A stretch of 64,000 bases of DNA from Kalaharituber pfeilii (taxonomy: Eukaryota; Ascomycota; Pezizomycetes; Pezizales; Pezizaceae), in contig WHUZ01000067.1 in the NCBI GenBank assembly GCA_015179045.1, positions 285,717 through 349,716 of the forward strand. The letters run 5' to 3'. Shown here piece after piece: positions 1-12,249 of this stretch. The translations under genes were made by a program, and so were the position numbers. Every line of letters begins with the position of its first letter. Position 1 is the first letter of the stretch. Under the pieces are notes generated by a model, which was not told the origin of the DNA, ran no database searches, and was given only the letters and a program-made list of their open reading frames with translations.

Positions 1-996
1 AAATTACTACGACACTCGAGTCCCATTGCTTCACTCTGTAAAAATTTACATAACAATTCGTCAGGGCTATCTAATATATTTTTGAAGTCATTCACATTCT
101 TCATATCCTCATGTAACATATCTAGTGCACGAGAACTAGCCCTGAAACGGAATATTCAAACATAACCGGTGCAATTGGCCAACTTAAGTTGAAAAGGCTC
201 TGCATCCTAATATAATCATTACGGATACTCTTTTCTCGGAATTTTATGATCAAAGTCTGCAACCTTGAAGGGGTAGTAGTGCATATTACCGGTAGTAAAT
301 AGTTATCAAGACTCATCACCGGAGATTGCACTGAATCATAATTCTTTTCAGAGTTGCATCATTTTGGCAAACATTGGAGCCAGATATGAAGAATAACTGT
401 AGGCCGCTCACCCGACAGTTGTGGTCACGCCGTTGGGATGATGGAACTTACTTAACATTGGTAATAGAATATGCATCTTTCTTGGGAGGGGGGAGGGTGG
501 TCACATAACCCCGCATTCAGGCTACCGGTCTACGGCAGGGATGGGTGTAAATATTAAGATGAGTAAGATCTCAGCACAGTAGGATCATTAACACCAGGCA
601 GCTCGGAAAGTGTCCAGCATGGGGTTTGATATATACCAAATAGGTCACTACTCATGTACGAAAATTGACCTAATGAAGATGCAGAAGATACGTTCACTGT
701 ATTCCTCAATGCTATGGCTTCAATTTGAACCCACTTTAGGGCTATTTGCACTCGTAGAAATTTTTTATTGGGGCATCCGGAACATGAACAATTTCCGGGT
801 TGACGACGTTAAACCAAGGGCGATGTCCTCCCTTCACTTGCAATCTCTCACTTTGGAAGAATTGCAACGTCAACATAATTTCGATTTCTGGGAATCTAAT
901 GGTATAAATGCTAATAAATCCAGACAAGGGTAAAGGGGGGACGGGCTTAATAGCTGACCTAGATGATCTGCATACATTGTTTTGGAGACTTTTGTT
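1..996. other. Region without a recognisable gene
   Basis: Short open frames occur on both strands (for example 610-933 plus and 742-927 minus) but none shows a domain, repeat or convincing codon pattern. The only recognisable piece is a decayed copy of the LINE 3' hairpin at about 500-541. Confidence 0.4.
500..541 (-). repeat. Degenerate LINE 3' hairpin, poly-T lost
   Basis: Read on the minus strand it has the hairpin order found throughout the window: TCCCTGCC, an inner GGTAGCC-like arm, then GCGGGGTTATGTGA. The expected poly-A has been replaced by G/C-rich DNA, so this is an old insertion. Confidence 0.55.
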
Positions 997-2241
997 CTAT
1001 TGTTCGGTGGAACACTTGGAGAGGGGTATAACATAGCTCAGTCGCCACGGCATTTTCAATACCACCCGGTCTAATAGTCCATACCAAAATCTGTTAAGAC
1101 TTGCACCTATATGAACGATTCCTAGAAAGAAGGGAATGGGGAGGATCAGAAGCATACTCACCTGCTTACTCCATACCTTCGGAAACGGAAAATGATCCTC
1201 TGGCACGATGTGTATCCCAGGTGCTTCTATGTTCCACACCCTCTGGTACTGCGTGTGTTTTTTCGCTCCTATTCTAACCGTACTGCCTTTTGGGGCCAAC
1301 ACATACTCCATCGTTCCTGGCTTGACCTTCTTTACCAACACATTGTTCACATAAACTGGGGCCGTCTGGTGCAGCTGGGCATTACTATGATCAATCAAGA
1401 CTGGTATCATATTGGGATTATCGGTAGCAGGAGGAGCAACTTTGGATTCATCATAGTCAGCAGGAGGGCGCGGGGCGTACTGACATTGGTAATTGAAAAT
1501 TGCTATGGAGCATTCCTTGGGGCTGGGTATGGAACGGTCTAGACGGGGCTTTGGCGGTGGTGGCCATCGGCTTGCTTCAGGTAGTGGGGGACTTGGGGGT
1601 TGGTAGTAATCCCTGATGGGGTCGAGGGAGCGTGTTGCGGGTTCCGGCGTGGACCATAGGCGTGTGTCGATCGATGCAGAACTCTCAATCGGTACTGCAC
1701 CCCGCTCCTGGAGCAACCTTTCGTGCCGTTGTCGCAACTTATCTTCGAGAGTCACAAAGCCTGGTGGGGCAGACAAGTGCGACCTCATTTCGTGCGCGTT
1801 TACCGATAAACCTCGAGGCTCATGGTAGAGGAAATCCTCGGGAGCTGGGACTCGCTTAAGTGGGGCACCTGTTGGTTTCGGAATATACGTCGGTAGTTCA
1901 CGACTGGCAGTTTTGAATGATGTGTCAGTTTGGGGCTGATGTGGGCTTTCATTCGGGCTTCGTGCTGAGGGTCTTGTTCTCCTCATGGATTTGCCAACTA
2001 GTAACGGTGGTGCCGCTTGTTCAGACTCCTTTGGTAGTGCCTTGGGTGGGACGATGGTGGATAGAACCTCTGGCGATGATTCACGCGTGCTGGTTTCAGA
2101 TTCTGAAACTTTCGTACCGGTAAGAAGAATTGAAACCTTGTAAATAGCGTAAAGCAACGAGGGCGGGAAGGTCGCAAGGAAGAAGATGAATAATCTTGGT
2201 GCAAGCCAGGCTGCAAACGTATCATGCACGTCCATTGGCAT
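997..2241 (-). CDS. Unknown proline-rich membrane protein
   Basis: A 414-residue open frame starting at a true ATG (2241). Residues about 12-40 form a hydrophobic segment that could be a signal anchor. Residues 45-270 are low-complexity, rich in Pro, Ser and charge, and look disordered. Residues 270-345 look folded (a stretch around PVLIDHSN, YVNNVLVKKVKPG and YQRVWNIEAPG). A second hydrophobic segment (LLILPIPFFLGIVHIG) lies near the C-terminus. I recognise no family. A perfect donor (GTGAGT) follows the codons for WSKQ, so the last 45 or so residues, including the second hydrophobic stretch, could be an intron read through. Candidate acceptors occur about 40 and 70 nt further on. The frame is otherwise uninterrupted. 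Real gene likely, function unknown. Confidence 0.6.
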   Translation of the reverse strand: MPMDVHDTFAAWLAPRLFIFFLATFPPSLLYAIYKVSILLTGTKVSESETSTRESSPEVLSTIVPPKALPKESEQAAPPLLVGKSMRRTRPSARSPNESPHQPQTDTSFKTASRELPTYIPKPTGAPLKRVPAPEDFLYHEPRGLSVNAHEMRSHLSAPPGFVTLEDKLRQRHERLLQERGAVPIESSASIDTRLWSTPEPATRSLDPIRDYYQPPSPPLPEASRWPPPPKPRLDRSIPSPKECSIAIFNYQCQYAPRPPADYDESKVAPPATDNPNMIPVLIDHSNAQLHQTAPVYVNNVLVKKVKPGTMEYVLAPKGSTVRIGAKKHTQYQRVWNIEAPGIHIVPEDHFPFPKVWSKQVSMLLILPIPFFLGIVHIGASLNRFWYGLLDRVVLKMPWRLSYVIPLSKCSTEQ

Positions 2242-2699
2242 TATTGCTTATATGTCTTCTTGGGCTTCGACATGAAGGTTGATTTTTGGATAATCGTTAG
2301 AAGCACATATTTATTGGTGGGGTAGGGGAAAGCATACTTATACCCTCTTAGTCAAACATGGCCAATCTTGTATAGCGGGCATGATATGATATGTTTAGGC
2401 ACCATCCTGGCTGCCTGCCATGGCCGCGCCTCGCAAGCGGGAAACCGCATAGTTTCTAGTAATACAGGACTTCTTCGGTTGAAACGATCCTTAGTTACTT
2501 GAAAGGTGTGAAACACTGCTTTATGTTTGTTTTAAAAACTTACCTACTATATTCTACCGGGATATTGCGCACTTCGGGTAACTAAGAAATGACTTCTCAA
2601 AATTCAATGACTTGTTCAATTGACTTCAAATTAACTACAAAGCATCTAGATACATGTAGAGACCTATGTCAAACCTTGTTTAGGCACACAGAAATTTTT
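2242..2699. other. Intergenic DNA with a short dispersed repeat
   Basis: No gene seen. About 2424-2483 (CCTCGCAAGCGGGAAACC and onward) recurs in diverged form at 31543-31605, so this is a fragment of an unidentified dispersed repeat. Confidence 0.4.
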
Positions 2700-3478
2700 T
2701 AGGTGAAGAACTTTTCGTAACATATCTATTTAAAAAGAACAGACAGTTAAAGCTCTAACTTTTGCAGAATTATTTTTTAATTTTTACAGCTATTATAGTA
2801 GATACTCTTATAAATCTAGATAGTAGATATAAAGTAGAAAAGAGCTAGTATCTTATAGATTAAAGTAGTATCTGAATAACTATAGTATTTAAAGTAGTAT
2901 ATAAGATAGTATTAAATATTTTAGAGTTATTTATATTAGATTAGGTTTCTAGTAACTTTAAAAAACTTTTAGCTTATTTATAAGTATATTATAATAGTTA
3001 ATAGTTATTTTAATTTCTAGTTACTATAACTTTAGTTAAAATACTTTTTTTTTAGTTTTTACTTTAGTTACTTTTTTATCTTTAGCTACTTTATAAGTTT
3101 AATATTATTCTTTCTAATAATAGACTTAATAATTAAAAAATATTTTTTAGTTTTTTATTTAAAAATTATTACTATATTTTCTAAATTTATATTAAGATCT
3201 TTTTTCATATTTATATTAAATATTACTTTTAATAGTACTAATAAAAATTAAAAAAATAACTTTATTAATTTTTATTTAAAAAGTATTTAAATAAAGTAAA
3301 TAATATATCTTTTAAATACTTTTAATATTTTAAAAATATAAATATAATAAAAAAGTATTTTTTAATAATTATATATTATATATTATTAAATAAAGTTCTT
3401 AAAATATAGTTTAATTACTTCCTATTTAAATTTAATATTTTATATTATAAAAGTATTATAGATTTACTAGAACTATAG
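2700..3478. repeat. AT-rich, TpA-rich block, probably RIP-mutated repeat (left part)
   Basis: The block is almost entirely A and T, rich in TpA and nearly free of CpA, TpG and G+C. No open frame survives. Repeat-induced point mutation in Pezizomycotina turns CpA into TpA on both strands and leaves this composition. The original element cannot be recognised. The block continues beyond the LTR at 4211. Mutation by RIP is inferred from composition only. Confidence 0.6.
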
Positions 3479-4210
3479 TGTTACGGGCGTGAGGGGCTAG
3501 GCTCCGGTGGGCGCTGGAAGGCACTGGATGTTACGGCTACGGAGGTGTGTATTCGGCAGGCCGGAGTCACTACGGAGGCGTATATACTGCGGGCCGGAAA
3601 GGCTACGGAGGCGTATATGCTGCGGGCCGAGATGGCTACGGAGGCGTATGTGCTGCGGGCCGGAAAGGCTACGGAGGCGTATATACTGCGGGCCGGAAAG
3701 GCTACAGAGGCGTATATACGGCGGGCCGGAAGGGCAGCTGTTTTGCGTGGAGCGCGCAGCGGAGCGGAGCGATTCACGGGCGTAATGAGGAAACGATAGG
3801 TTTCAGAAGTATAGAGAACTTAGAACACCGCTTGTGTCTTGATTCTTCAACTGTGCTATCGCCTGTGCTTAAATAGACTGAGCACATCATACATGACTAG
3901 GCAAGCAAATAAAGAAACGGCAATTCAACAATGCCAATAATCATAACAAAGAAACATGCAACGTAGTACAGATGCTAGATAATAACATGTACTAGGGCAT
4001 GTGCGCATATTAGCTTCATAAACCGAGTGCCAGGCCTATAGACCTTACAATCAACGGTGACACACACTTCCTTAGCACTACCCTATTCGGAAGACAAAGA
4101 ACCTTCTGCCAAGCCTAACGGGTGATCAGTCCGGTCTAGCAGCACTGGCCTTACTGAGGGTTCAGGGTAAGTGTTCCCCTGGTCGGGTAAGTCTCACCTT
4201 AGCCGTAACA
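3479..4210 (+). mobile_element. Solo LTR with 5-bp target-site duplication
   Basis: The 732-bp unit begins TGTTACGG and ends CCGTAACA, the short inverted repeat typical of LTR ends. It is flanked on both sides by TATAG (3474-3478 and 4211-4215), a 5-bp duplication as made by retroviral-type integrases. There is no internal region, so it is a solo LTR left by LTR-LTR recombination. Its base composition is normal although both flanks are extremely AT-rich, so it arrived after the flanks were mutated. It carries a 33-bp minisatellite near its left end. A second, shorter LTR with the same ends lies at 29485-29721. Strand is arbitrary. Confidence 0.85.
3535..3732. repeat. 33-bp minisatellite, six copies
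   Basis: Six back-to-back 33-bp units (starting 3535, 3568, 3601, 3634, 3667, 3700), each close to GGCTACGGAGGCGTATAT plus CTGCGGGCCGGAAA. Because 33 is a multiple of three, all frames stay open and give a false glycine/tyrosine repeat peptide. It lies inside the solo LTR. Confidence 0.9.
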
Positions 4211-4215
4211 TATAG

Positions 4216-4960
4216 AATATATATATATATATAATAAAGTAATATATAATAGTTAGATACTAGTATTTATAGTTATAAAATATACTATAAAAGCTACATA
4301 TAGAACTAGTAAATATTATTAGTCAAGTGTTTTTTTAATTTAATAGACAATAACTCTCTAAATTTACTACTATCTATTATAAAAAGTATATTTTTAATTA
4401 CTTTAAATATTAATTAGATTTTTTTTTTTAATATTAAAATTATTAATTTAAGTTAGTTTTATAATATAAGTTTTTTTATTTAAACTAATACTAACTTTTT
4501 GAATTTAATTAAAATTTTTTTAAATAAACTTATTTAATATATTAAAAGTAAATCTAATAACTATATTAAATATAAATTATTTATATAATAAAATACTAAT
4601 TTTTTAACTTATATTTATTTTAACTTATTAGTTTAAGTTTTTAAATAACTTTTATTAAAAAACTAATAAGTTTCAAAAATAAGTACTTATAACTAATATA
4701 AAATTATTTACTATTTTTAGTATTTATATTAGTATAAGTTAATATAAGTTAGATTTTTAATATAAGTTTTTACTTTATACTAATATTAACTTACTTTAAT
4801 AAGTTAGTTTTTTTTTTAAGAAAAACTTTCCTAACAAGTTAAAAATAGAGCTAAAAACTAACTTAGATAGTGATTATTTATATAGTAAAATATAAAATTT
4901 TCAACTTATATCTATTTTACTTATTAGTCTAAGTTTTTCATTAAATTTTCAATATATAAA
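4216..4960. repeat. AT-rich, TpA-rich block, probably RIP-mutated repeat (right part)
   Basis: Same composition as 2700-3478, and the LTR's target duplication joins the two directly. Long A and T runs and TTAA/TATA words dominate. No gene is possible here. Confidence 0.6.
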
Positions 4961-5808
4961 AACCTCAGGGCTTCGGAACTTGTTGAACCAGCGAGTAATC
5001 TAAGCCACACCAAGACACTCTGTAAACCCCACCATATCCAAGATGCCCAGTTGTTATGCAACCTTGGGAACCGTCGGGACTCAAAACGACTGCCCGGTGA
5101 CATTCGGGTGTCTTTATCCATCATGCCATGGATTTCGGTGATTGGAAACCAGTTTGATCGGGCAAATGAACCATGACTGTCGGAGGTTTGTGTTCGATGT
5201 GTAGATGGGTTCCTTCTCGAGTGAGGCGAGAAAGGCAACAGCGGAAAAAGCTACCTACAAAATATTGATGCTAGCAAATAATATAAATAACGAAATGAAC
5301 ATAACGATACATGCTGGCGACAGGATGTCCTCCGCTAGTCCCGCTCACTCTCCCCTCTCCCCTCTCCTCTGCCCATTTCAATAGCTCCGCCAGCGGATCC
5401 TCTCGCTTTCTCCTCACTATAAGTGACCCCTTTGCCCTCTTATAAGCGCACACTGGGCGCCTCTCGAGTAGCTAACCTGTGCACCACCTGCATTAAGTAT
5501 GGGCTATCCCGTTGCCTACACTGTATCTCCAATTCGTTACCCCTTGTTCCGCAGGATGCCGCCTAACACACTTACTAGTAGGTCGTGCCTTGAAACTGAG
5601 GTATATCTCAGTTGCAGTTTGTCTCGATATGTGTATAACAAAACACGACAAAAGGAAACGAAAGAAACAAGAACGAAAGTAAAGGAAAAAAAACTGTAAA
5701 CCTGATCGAGAAAAATACAAGTGACGCCTACAATTGAGCATCGCAACTCGCAACAAAGATTCACACCACAACATAAACACACCACAGCTGCTTCCTGCCC
5801 TGATCGAG
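4961..5808. other. Intergenic DNA downstream of the kinase-TPR gene
   Basis: Base composition returns to normal at about 4960. Open frames at 4924-5238 and 5493-5828 (minus) show no domain and overlap each other in several frames. I see no gene. The part next to 5808 may be the 3' untranslated region of the neighbouring minus-strand gene. Confidence 0.35.
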
Positions 5809-8800
5809 TCATGATTCCTCCTGAGCAAGCGACAGTTGAATTGCCTTTGCGAGCATTGCCTCTTCGTCCTCGTCTAGGGCCGGACTTTCTAGTTGACCAG
5901 ACTGATAATTTTTAGGCATAACAATCATAAGGGCTTCGAGAATTCTCCCCTGACTTTGGTACAGATTGTAGAGATGGTTAGCCGTGGTTCCGTTATATGG
6001 ATGGTTCGGCGGAAGATATTTATCCATGTCTTCCTTGGCTTTGAGAAGCAGTACCTCCGCCTCCTTAAATCTTCCCTGACAGAGATATGCGTAGCCAATA
6101 TTGCTTAACGAACCGAGTGTCTCCTCATGTTGTGGTCCAACTGTCTCATCATACATAATCTTCACTCGTGAAAACATATCCCCGGCTTGTCCGTAGTTTT
6201 GATTGTTCAGATGTGCAACCGCAAGACTTTTAGCGGCAAGGATAGTTTCTTCATTAGCTAACCCTAAGCGATGGATATCACCTTCTATGGCTGCCTGGAG
6301 TGCCAGCTCTGCTTCGTCTATCTTCCCTTGTCGGGTGTAAAGCTCTACAAGCCTTCTGATGCTGGAAATAGTTGCCTCATGCCAGCGGCCGAGCACCTTT
6401 TCCCTCCCTGCTCTCACTTTCAACTGAAGTTCAATGGCTTTGGTCAGCTTTCCTTGCATTTGATACGTTCGGGCGAGATCAAAGAGGACATTGAGAGTTT
6501 CCTCATGCTCCAGTCCTAACAATTCTTCTACAGTCTGACTTAACACTACTTGCATCGCCTCAGCCTCTGGAAACCTGTCCAAATGTCGGTATACGATCGC
6601 GAGATTTCTCATCGTCTGTCTTGGAATGATATCATCTGGCCGCAGCCGCTCTTTGGCCTGCTTCAAAACATTGGATAATACAATTTCTGCTTGCTTGTAT
6701 TCTCCCTGACGCATGAGGTACCATCCGCGATCATGCTCGTGCCACAGGTCAATCGGATGCTTTTCCAAGTCCGTCCGCTCGCAATCTTCCTGCGCGACTT
6801 GCTTCCGTACCTCCTGAGCTTCTTCCCACCTCCCTAGAGATTCCAACGCCACCGCATGCAGCTGGAGTGCCTCCCAGAGTTGCGTATCAGTCGGATGACG
6901 AAGTCTTTTTAGAGTCTCCGTGAGTTTTCTAGCTTCACGTTCCGCCTCGCGAATTTTCCCGCAGTCGATATATATTTGCACCAGTTCATTACAGAGAACC
7001 AGAGCCATTGTTTCTTCCAGCCCCACAGTGTTCATAAAAATCTCCTTGGCCTCCAGAGCCAGTTTCTCAGCCTGGCGAAACTTGTTCTGTACCCTGCATA
7101 GCTTTGCTAGCAGGGACAAGCCACCTGCAGTTGTTGGATGGCCGGGCCCAAATGCCACCTCGTCAATCCTTTTGACTTTCCACGCCCATGCTTCCGCTTC
7201 TTCAAACTTTCCAAGGTCACACTTTATAATTACAAGCCTTCTCTTGATCTCGATTCCGAGTGGGTTCTCGGGTCCTAGGCTTGCATCGAGATCCCGAATT
7301 TCTCGTTCTAAATACACTTCTGCCTGCCGTAATCCGTCGGCGTCCCGATAAATCCTTTCCAACGGAAATATGTCGGGTGCACCTTTCCCGCCAGATATAA
7401 TGCTGTTATTGGCAGCCATCAGGACCTCTGCTGATTGACTCCGCATAGCGTTTAGCTCCCTTTCTAGGTCGGCCGCGCTGCACATACTCTTTTGCAGCCA
7501 GAATGTTGCCATTTGAGTATCCAAAGGGACACCAAAGCCCAAACTGTAGCACACTGCGAGTTCGAATGCTGCTTCGGACGCACACCTCCTACAGTCTTCG
7601 AATCGCCTTTCGAGAGAGTTGAACACGTGTACCCGAATCTGGTGATGCTGGCGACTCAATGAATAAAAACTCTCGCGGATCTAATGTATAGGAACATTGA
7701 ATTAGCAACTAAGGAATGGATCAAATAGGTCAATTTGCATACACCTAGGACACTATGACGCATAATCTCCAAGTTACCCTTATGAGCTAAGGGTGTAATA
7801 ATCCTGGCGATGTTGTGCATCGCTTCTGTCAGTCTCAAAATTCAAAAGATGTGGACTTGCCACTAATTCAAATGACACTCAGGTGAAATGTAGGCGCTTG
7901 CAACTTACGAAAGCTCGAAATTCTTCTCGAACACAGCGTTAATATGTTCCACTGCCCTTTCCCAGGTTGTATTTTCGATGGCATCGATGTACTGGTGGAA
8001 AATACGAAGAAAAGAAGCCGGTCCCTTCATTTGATGCTTAAGGATACTGAGCATTTGTCGCCGTTTCTCAAAATCCTTCATATCCTCAGTCGTAAAGCCA
8101 TAATCTGCCAATGTGTGTTGCCGCATATATGAAGGGGGGATGACACTATTTGCCTTTGGCTGCCAGCTTCATTTGTAAAAATAGCTCAGAATATTGATTT
8201 CGGCAAATTTTTTATTGTGACAGACTTACATCTTTTGTCCTAGAAGCGCAATCAGATTGTTGAGGTTTGTCTCTCTGAGTTTCGGATCAGGGTTGAGGGT
8301 ATGTTGAAAAAAAATTTGCCAAATTATCGCGTTCCTCTTGCGATCCAAGATGAGGACATGCCAGTCCCATATCAATTACATCCTGCCGGAAACGAGTTTG
8401 CTCTTCAATGGTCTCAAGCCTGCCTTGCCTCTCTTTCCCAAAAAGAAGCCATGCACAGACCATGGCGAAAGAGTATATGTCAGTTTTCTTCGCGTCTCGA
8501 ACTGTAAATTTGCGAGTGTGGTACTCTGGTGCACACCAGGCTGGTGTGCAGCCGAGCGCGACAGCGGAGTCTTCATTGGCACCCATAGTTGAATAACCAA
8601 AGTCAGTCAATTTTGCTACAACTGCTTCTCCCTTTTCAGGGTTCTCGTAGACTAGTATATTGTCCGGTTTAATATCACCGTGAATTATATCTATATCAAG
8701 CTGTGAGTGTGCATGTGGATTAACAGGAGGAGAGATCTTACTGGATTCGTGCATAGTTAAAATCGCGGATCCAACTCCAGCACATATTGCAAGTTTATCT

Positions 8801-9336
8801 CTGAAACTAATGGTCTTCCCCACACCTTCCATAAAACTACGAAGGCTACCGTGATGTGCTTTTTCGAAAAGCAGCAGTGGCAATACTTTTGCGTCGTTTT
8901 CGTTGCTGCTATCACCGCCTTTGACAACCTCAAAGCAAACAGCCTCGAGCTTCACAATGTGGGTGTGTTCTCGGATGAGAGGGTGAGTGAGCAATAGGAT
9001 CTCCGGAATTATTGCCATGTATAGTTTCTGTGGGTCAGAGTACTGTTTAAATTGTTTGAATGCAAAGGCACTTTTGTGTACCCCACGGGCCTGCCTCACA
9101 TTGCTGGTTGCTCCCTCGCCGAGTTTTTTGAGCATCTCGTCCCAAGTTGTATGGATGACATCCAATTTGACATATTGGGCGAGAGAGAGTAAGGCAAGGA
9201 AATCTAGATGAAAAGATGTCAATACATCACCAGAAACATTGTCCACATGAGTTGGAGGGTCAGTCGTCCAGCTGTCTTTTCGCTGGCTTATCGTATAGAT
9301 GTTAGACGCTCCAGATGTTGATGATGAAGAAGTCAT
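5809..9336 (-). CDS. Protein kinase-TPR fusion protein (4 exons, one frameshift)
   Basis: I propose exons 9336-8230, 8145-7909, 7833-7743 and 7680-5809, joined by GT-AG introns whose phases agree, giving 1101 residues once one surplus T is ignored. Residues about 55-350 are a Ser/Thr kinase domain: glycine loop LGEGATSNV, the FKQFK lysine, catalytic HGDIKPDN, DFG and APEY, so it should be active. A helical linker follows (LADYGFTTEDM), then a Sel1-like stretch (ASEAAFELAVCYSLGFG), then about ten kinesin-light-chain-type TPRs of about 42 residues to the C-terminus. Frame is lost in an eight-base A run at 8307-8314, between NLANFF and LNPDPKLRE. One fewer base restores it. Kinase-TPR architectures are expanded in some Pezizomycetes and are placed among signalling and NLR-like proteins by family. 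The substrate is unknown. The 9336 ATG follows a TTG that would extend the frame by two codons. Confidence 0.82.
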
Positions 9337-9342
9337 GTGCAA

Positions 9343-9849
9343 GTTTCACCTTCTTTTCGATGGAGCAAATAGAACTCAAAGAGTAGGTAGGGCTTGAGAA
9401 AATGGTTGACACGATGGCTATTGACACCAGAGAGGGGGATGGGAAGGGAGGACAAATTCGTTCGGTGCTAATCTACTTAGAAGGATTAGCTACTTAAATG
9501 TCATCTGCGGAAGAATCAGACATAGATGGGACGTGGTACAAATCCTGTGCAAATGAAAGAGGGAAAGGGGTGCAAGCTGAAAACTAAGGGTGTGGGCTGT
9601 GCAGAAGATGATAATGAGGCGTAATGCTGCAGCTGAAATGCTAAAGAAAGATCCCCACAGTTCAAAGGTAGGACATGATCAGGGCATAGGTATGGTAGTC
9701 ATTGGTTTGTTTCTGCAAGGCTACAATTTGGAGAACGTCATCATGCTGAGTCGTCTTTGAATGTCGAAGCCTTTTCGCTCCTCTCTCTCATCTGGCTCTG
9801 GGAAAATCCACAATCGGCCTCGTGATACCGAAAGACCCAAGGAAGCACT

Positions 9850-9892
<43 letters not shown>

Positions 9893-10090
9893 CAAGGCAA
9901 AGGAAATATAATAGCAGATTGCTACTCCTGGCACCGAAGACGTGACTTAGGACGACTGGGGCGGATCAACATCGGGGTGCTGAGATCGACTGAATAGACT
10001 ATGCAAGATTTTGAGGCTTGTGAAATGATGCATGCAGATGGAGACGCTACGTAATGAATACAAAAAAAGAACAAATTGTAGCGCACATTT
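9343..10090. other. Intergenic DNA with an isolated 37-A tract
   Basis: No gene seen. 9851-9887 is an uninterrupted run of 37 A. Unlike the other tracts there is no LINE hairpin before it and I found no target duplication, so its origin is unclear. Confidence 0.4.
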
Positions 10091-10103
10091 AATTTTTCTT
10101 GTC

Positions 10104-10728
10104 TTTTTTTTTATTTTTTTTTTATTTTCACATATCCCGCTTGCAGCTGTTCGCCATGGCAGGGTCCCTGGACCGAGGTCCTTATGGCCCGGAGACAGGC
10201 ACCTAAAAACAAACAACAACTCACTATATACACCGACATTCAAAAGGGAATAGAGGAAATAAAACCCATGAGACAACCCGCTATGCCGTCAAGTCCATTT
10301 CCTCCACCTCCCTCCCCTTCCCCTTTCTGTCCACCTTTGAATTTCTATCCCAGTCATACAGGCACGAATCGTACCACTTGCCTGACAAACTTACCTTCGC
10401 TGGTGTTTGGCTACCCGATTCCACCTCCCCTCCAGGTAGATGACAACCGAACTAGCCTTCTTTCCCTCCCTCCTCTCTTTCTTCACCAACCATCTTGCCG
10501 CAACAATCTTTCCCATCCATGGGTTCGCATTCTCCATCCAATCTCTTACTTTCCCGAGTTTCTTTGTCACCGCAATTCCATGTACTACGATCGCACGACC
10601 GGATTGCGGGAGTGTCCTTTCCTTTGGGATTGGCTTCGGAGATGGTGCTGGAGATGGTTTCTTGGACATTTTCTGCTTGGGGGGACTGGTACTCTGTCCC
10701 CCTTTCACTTTTTTGGACTGGAAAGCAG
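10104..10728 (-). mobile_element. ORF1-only LINE derivative with 3' hairpin and poly-A
   Basis: Flanked by a 13-bp target duplication, AATTTTTCTTGTC (10091-10103 and 10729-10741). Read on the minus strand it holds an ORF1 (gag-like) fragment with a recognisable core (RAIVVHGIAVTKKLGKVRDW, then SSVVIYLEG, then LSGKWYDSCLYDW), an untranslated stretch, the hairpin (CCCTGCCATGGCGAACAGC to GCGGG) and an A-tail. No reverse transcriptase is present. A shorter copy of the same sequence is at 31148-31536. The opposite-strand frame at 10184-10825 is a shadow. Confidence 0.82.
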
Positions 10729-11453
10729 AATTTTTCTTGTCCATTTGTGCCTGTCCTCACCTTTCATTTTGATTGAGTTACGTGGATACGTCCTGTTACA
10801 ATGCAAAATTGTCCTGTTCATCTAAATATAAATCTATCAATCTAAATGTATGTACCGTTTACAGATGACGGTCAGAACCTCCCTGCCCACGTAGGACCTG
10901 TCGCTGTGGTTGTTTGACTCGCCGTGGCTCGCCTTTTTAAACCATCCCAAAGACCTGCCGGTCGCGTGAGCGCCACCCTTCCCGTCTATTTATGTATCAG
11001 AAGACGTGGTTGGTATGGTTTAGCATTGACCCCAATCAGGGCTTGTAAATCTTCTACTCTGTAAATAGAATTAATGCTGTAGCTAAAGAACTCAAGATGG
11101 CCTAGCTGTGTTGTAGATCAAAAGAAAGCAGTCTTCAAGGGAGCAGCAAAATCTTGAAACAGTCTACATGCCAAAAGTAATACACCAATATCTGTAAAGG
11201 TACAGTATTAACCACTATCTCCAACACTTTTCCACTCATCTATGAAGGTCTCCACAGCGTAGCGACGGAGACACAGCGATGAGCGGGTGTAGGCCAATGG
11301 TTGGCAACTACATACCGTAGTCTGATGTGACAGACCATGTCTCGTTGCCTGGTAAACCTCTCGATTCACGGCATTAGTTCTACCTGATCGCTCGAAGCAT
11401 TGTATAAGTTTGAAGGAGCCTCGAGATGCTTCGATGCGGCAAAGACGCTGCGT

Positions 11454-12245
11454 GTTTTTTTTTTTTTTTTTCTTTTAATTCACGTAACCCCGCATACAGG
11501 CTATCAGCCTATGGCAGGGACCCATATACCCGGGCCAGGTTTGGAACACCTAACTACGGAATCTACATGCACATCTTGAGCACTCAGTGCTCTCCGTCCC
11601 CGGCTACCCCAGATCGAGGCAGGCAAACCAGTACTCGACAGGGTCGCCCTCCACACCTTCTTGCTTCCACCCTTTCTCCTCTAGGTCCTCCCAGGACTGC
11701 CAGGTGACATGCGCCCCATCTTTGTCCTTCCTCTGGGGTCGCTCCAGTTCGGTGCACCTGAACACCACATGCTCAGCACTCCATGCCTCACCACATGTAC
11801 ATTGTACCTCCTCGCCACTGACCATCCTCCTCCACATACTGTAGCTCCGCCTTTTCCAGTCCGCAGCCATGTGTAATTTGTGAGTGCTCTCCTGCCCCAC
11901 TTCACGAATTTGCCCTTCCCAAACCCTGCGCGCTCCCTCTCCTCTTTTCTTTTTCGAACTAACTCTTGACGCAGCCCACCCTCAGTGGCCTGCCTATCAT
12001 ACCTCATGCACTTGGCCCCCTCTTTGGCCAACACATCTGCCTTCTCATTGCCTTCTATCCCTACGTGGGCCTTGACCCATGCCAGCTTCACTGCATCCGC
12101 CTCCCTTAACCTTTGCCGCCTCTCTGCAATCAGCTCTATCACCCGTGCTAGATCTGCAGTCCTTGCCTTGCCAGTTTTCCTGCTTTCTGGACTGCACTGA
12201 TAGCTGCCTGAGAGTCTGCGAGTAGTAGCACTTTTTCACTGCCAT
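11454..12245 (-). mobile_element. 5'-truncated LINE (family B): RNase H and zinc motif, frameshifted
   Basis: Starts on the plus strand with poly-T (11454-11471), then the hairpin in minus orientation (inner arm GGCTGATAGCC). Further right, minus-strand frames encode the end of LINE ORF2: RNase H (LLLADSQAAISAV, then AWVKAHVGIEGNEKADVLAK) and a C-terminal zinc motif (CTCGEAWSAEHVVFRC). A frameshift separates the two RNase H parts near 12170. The element stops before the RNase H TDGS motif. I could not find a target duplication. The closest relative is at 20852-22190. Confidence 0.8.
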
Positions 12246-12249
12246 CAAC

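Noticed and set aside
3535..3732. CRISPR-like array
   Set aside because: Repeats are contiguous with no unique spacers, and the genome is fungal.
3547..3876. Gly/Tyr repeat protein (GYGGVYTAGRK units)
   Set aside because: It is the translation of a 33-bp minisatellite inside a solo LTR; all three plus frames and the minus frame are equally open.
10184..10825. 213-residue plus-strand Pro/Phe-rich protein
   Set aside because: Antisense to LINE ORF1 and hairpin; recurs at 31197-31457 only because the element recurs.
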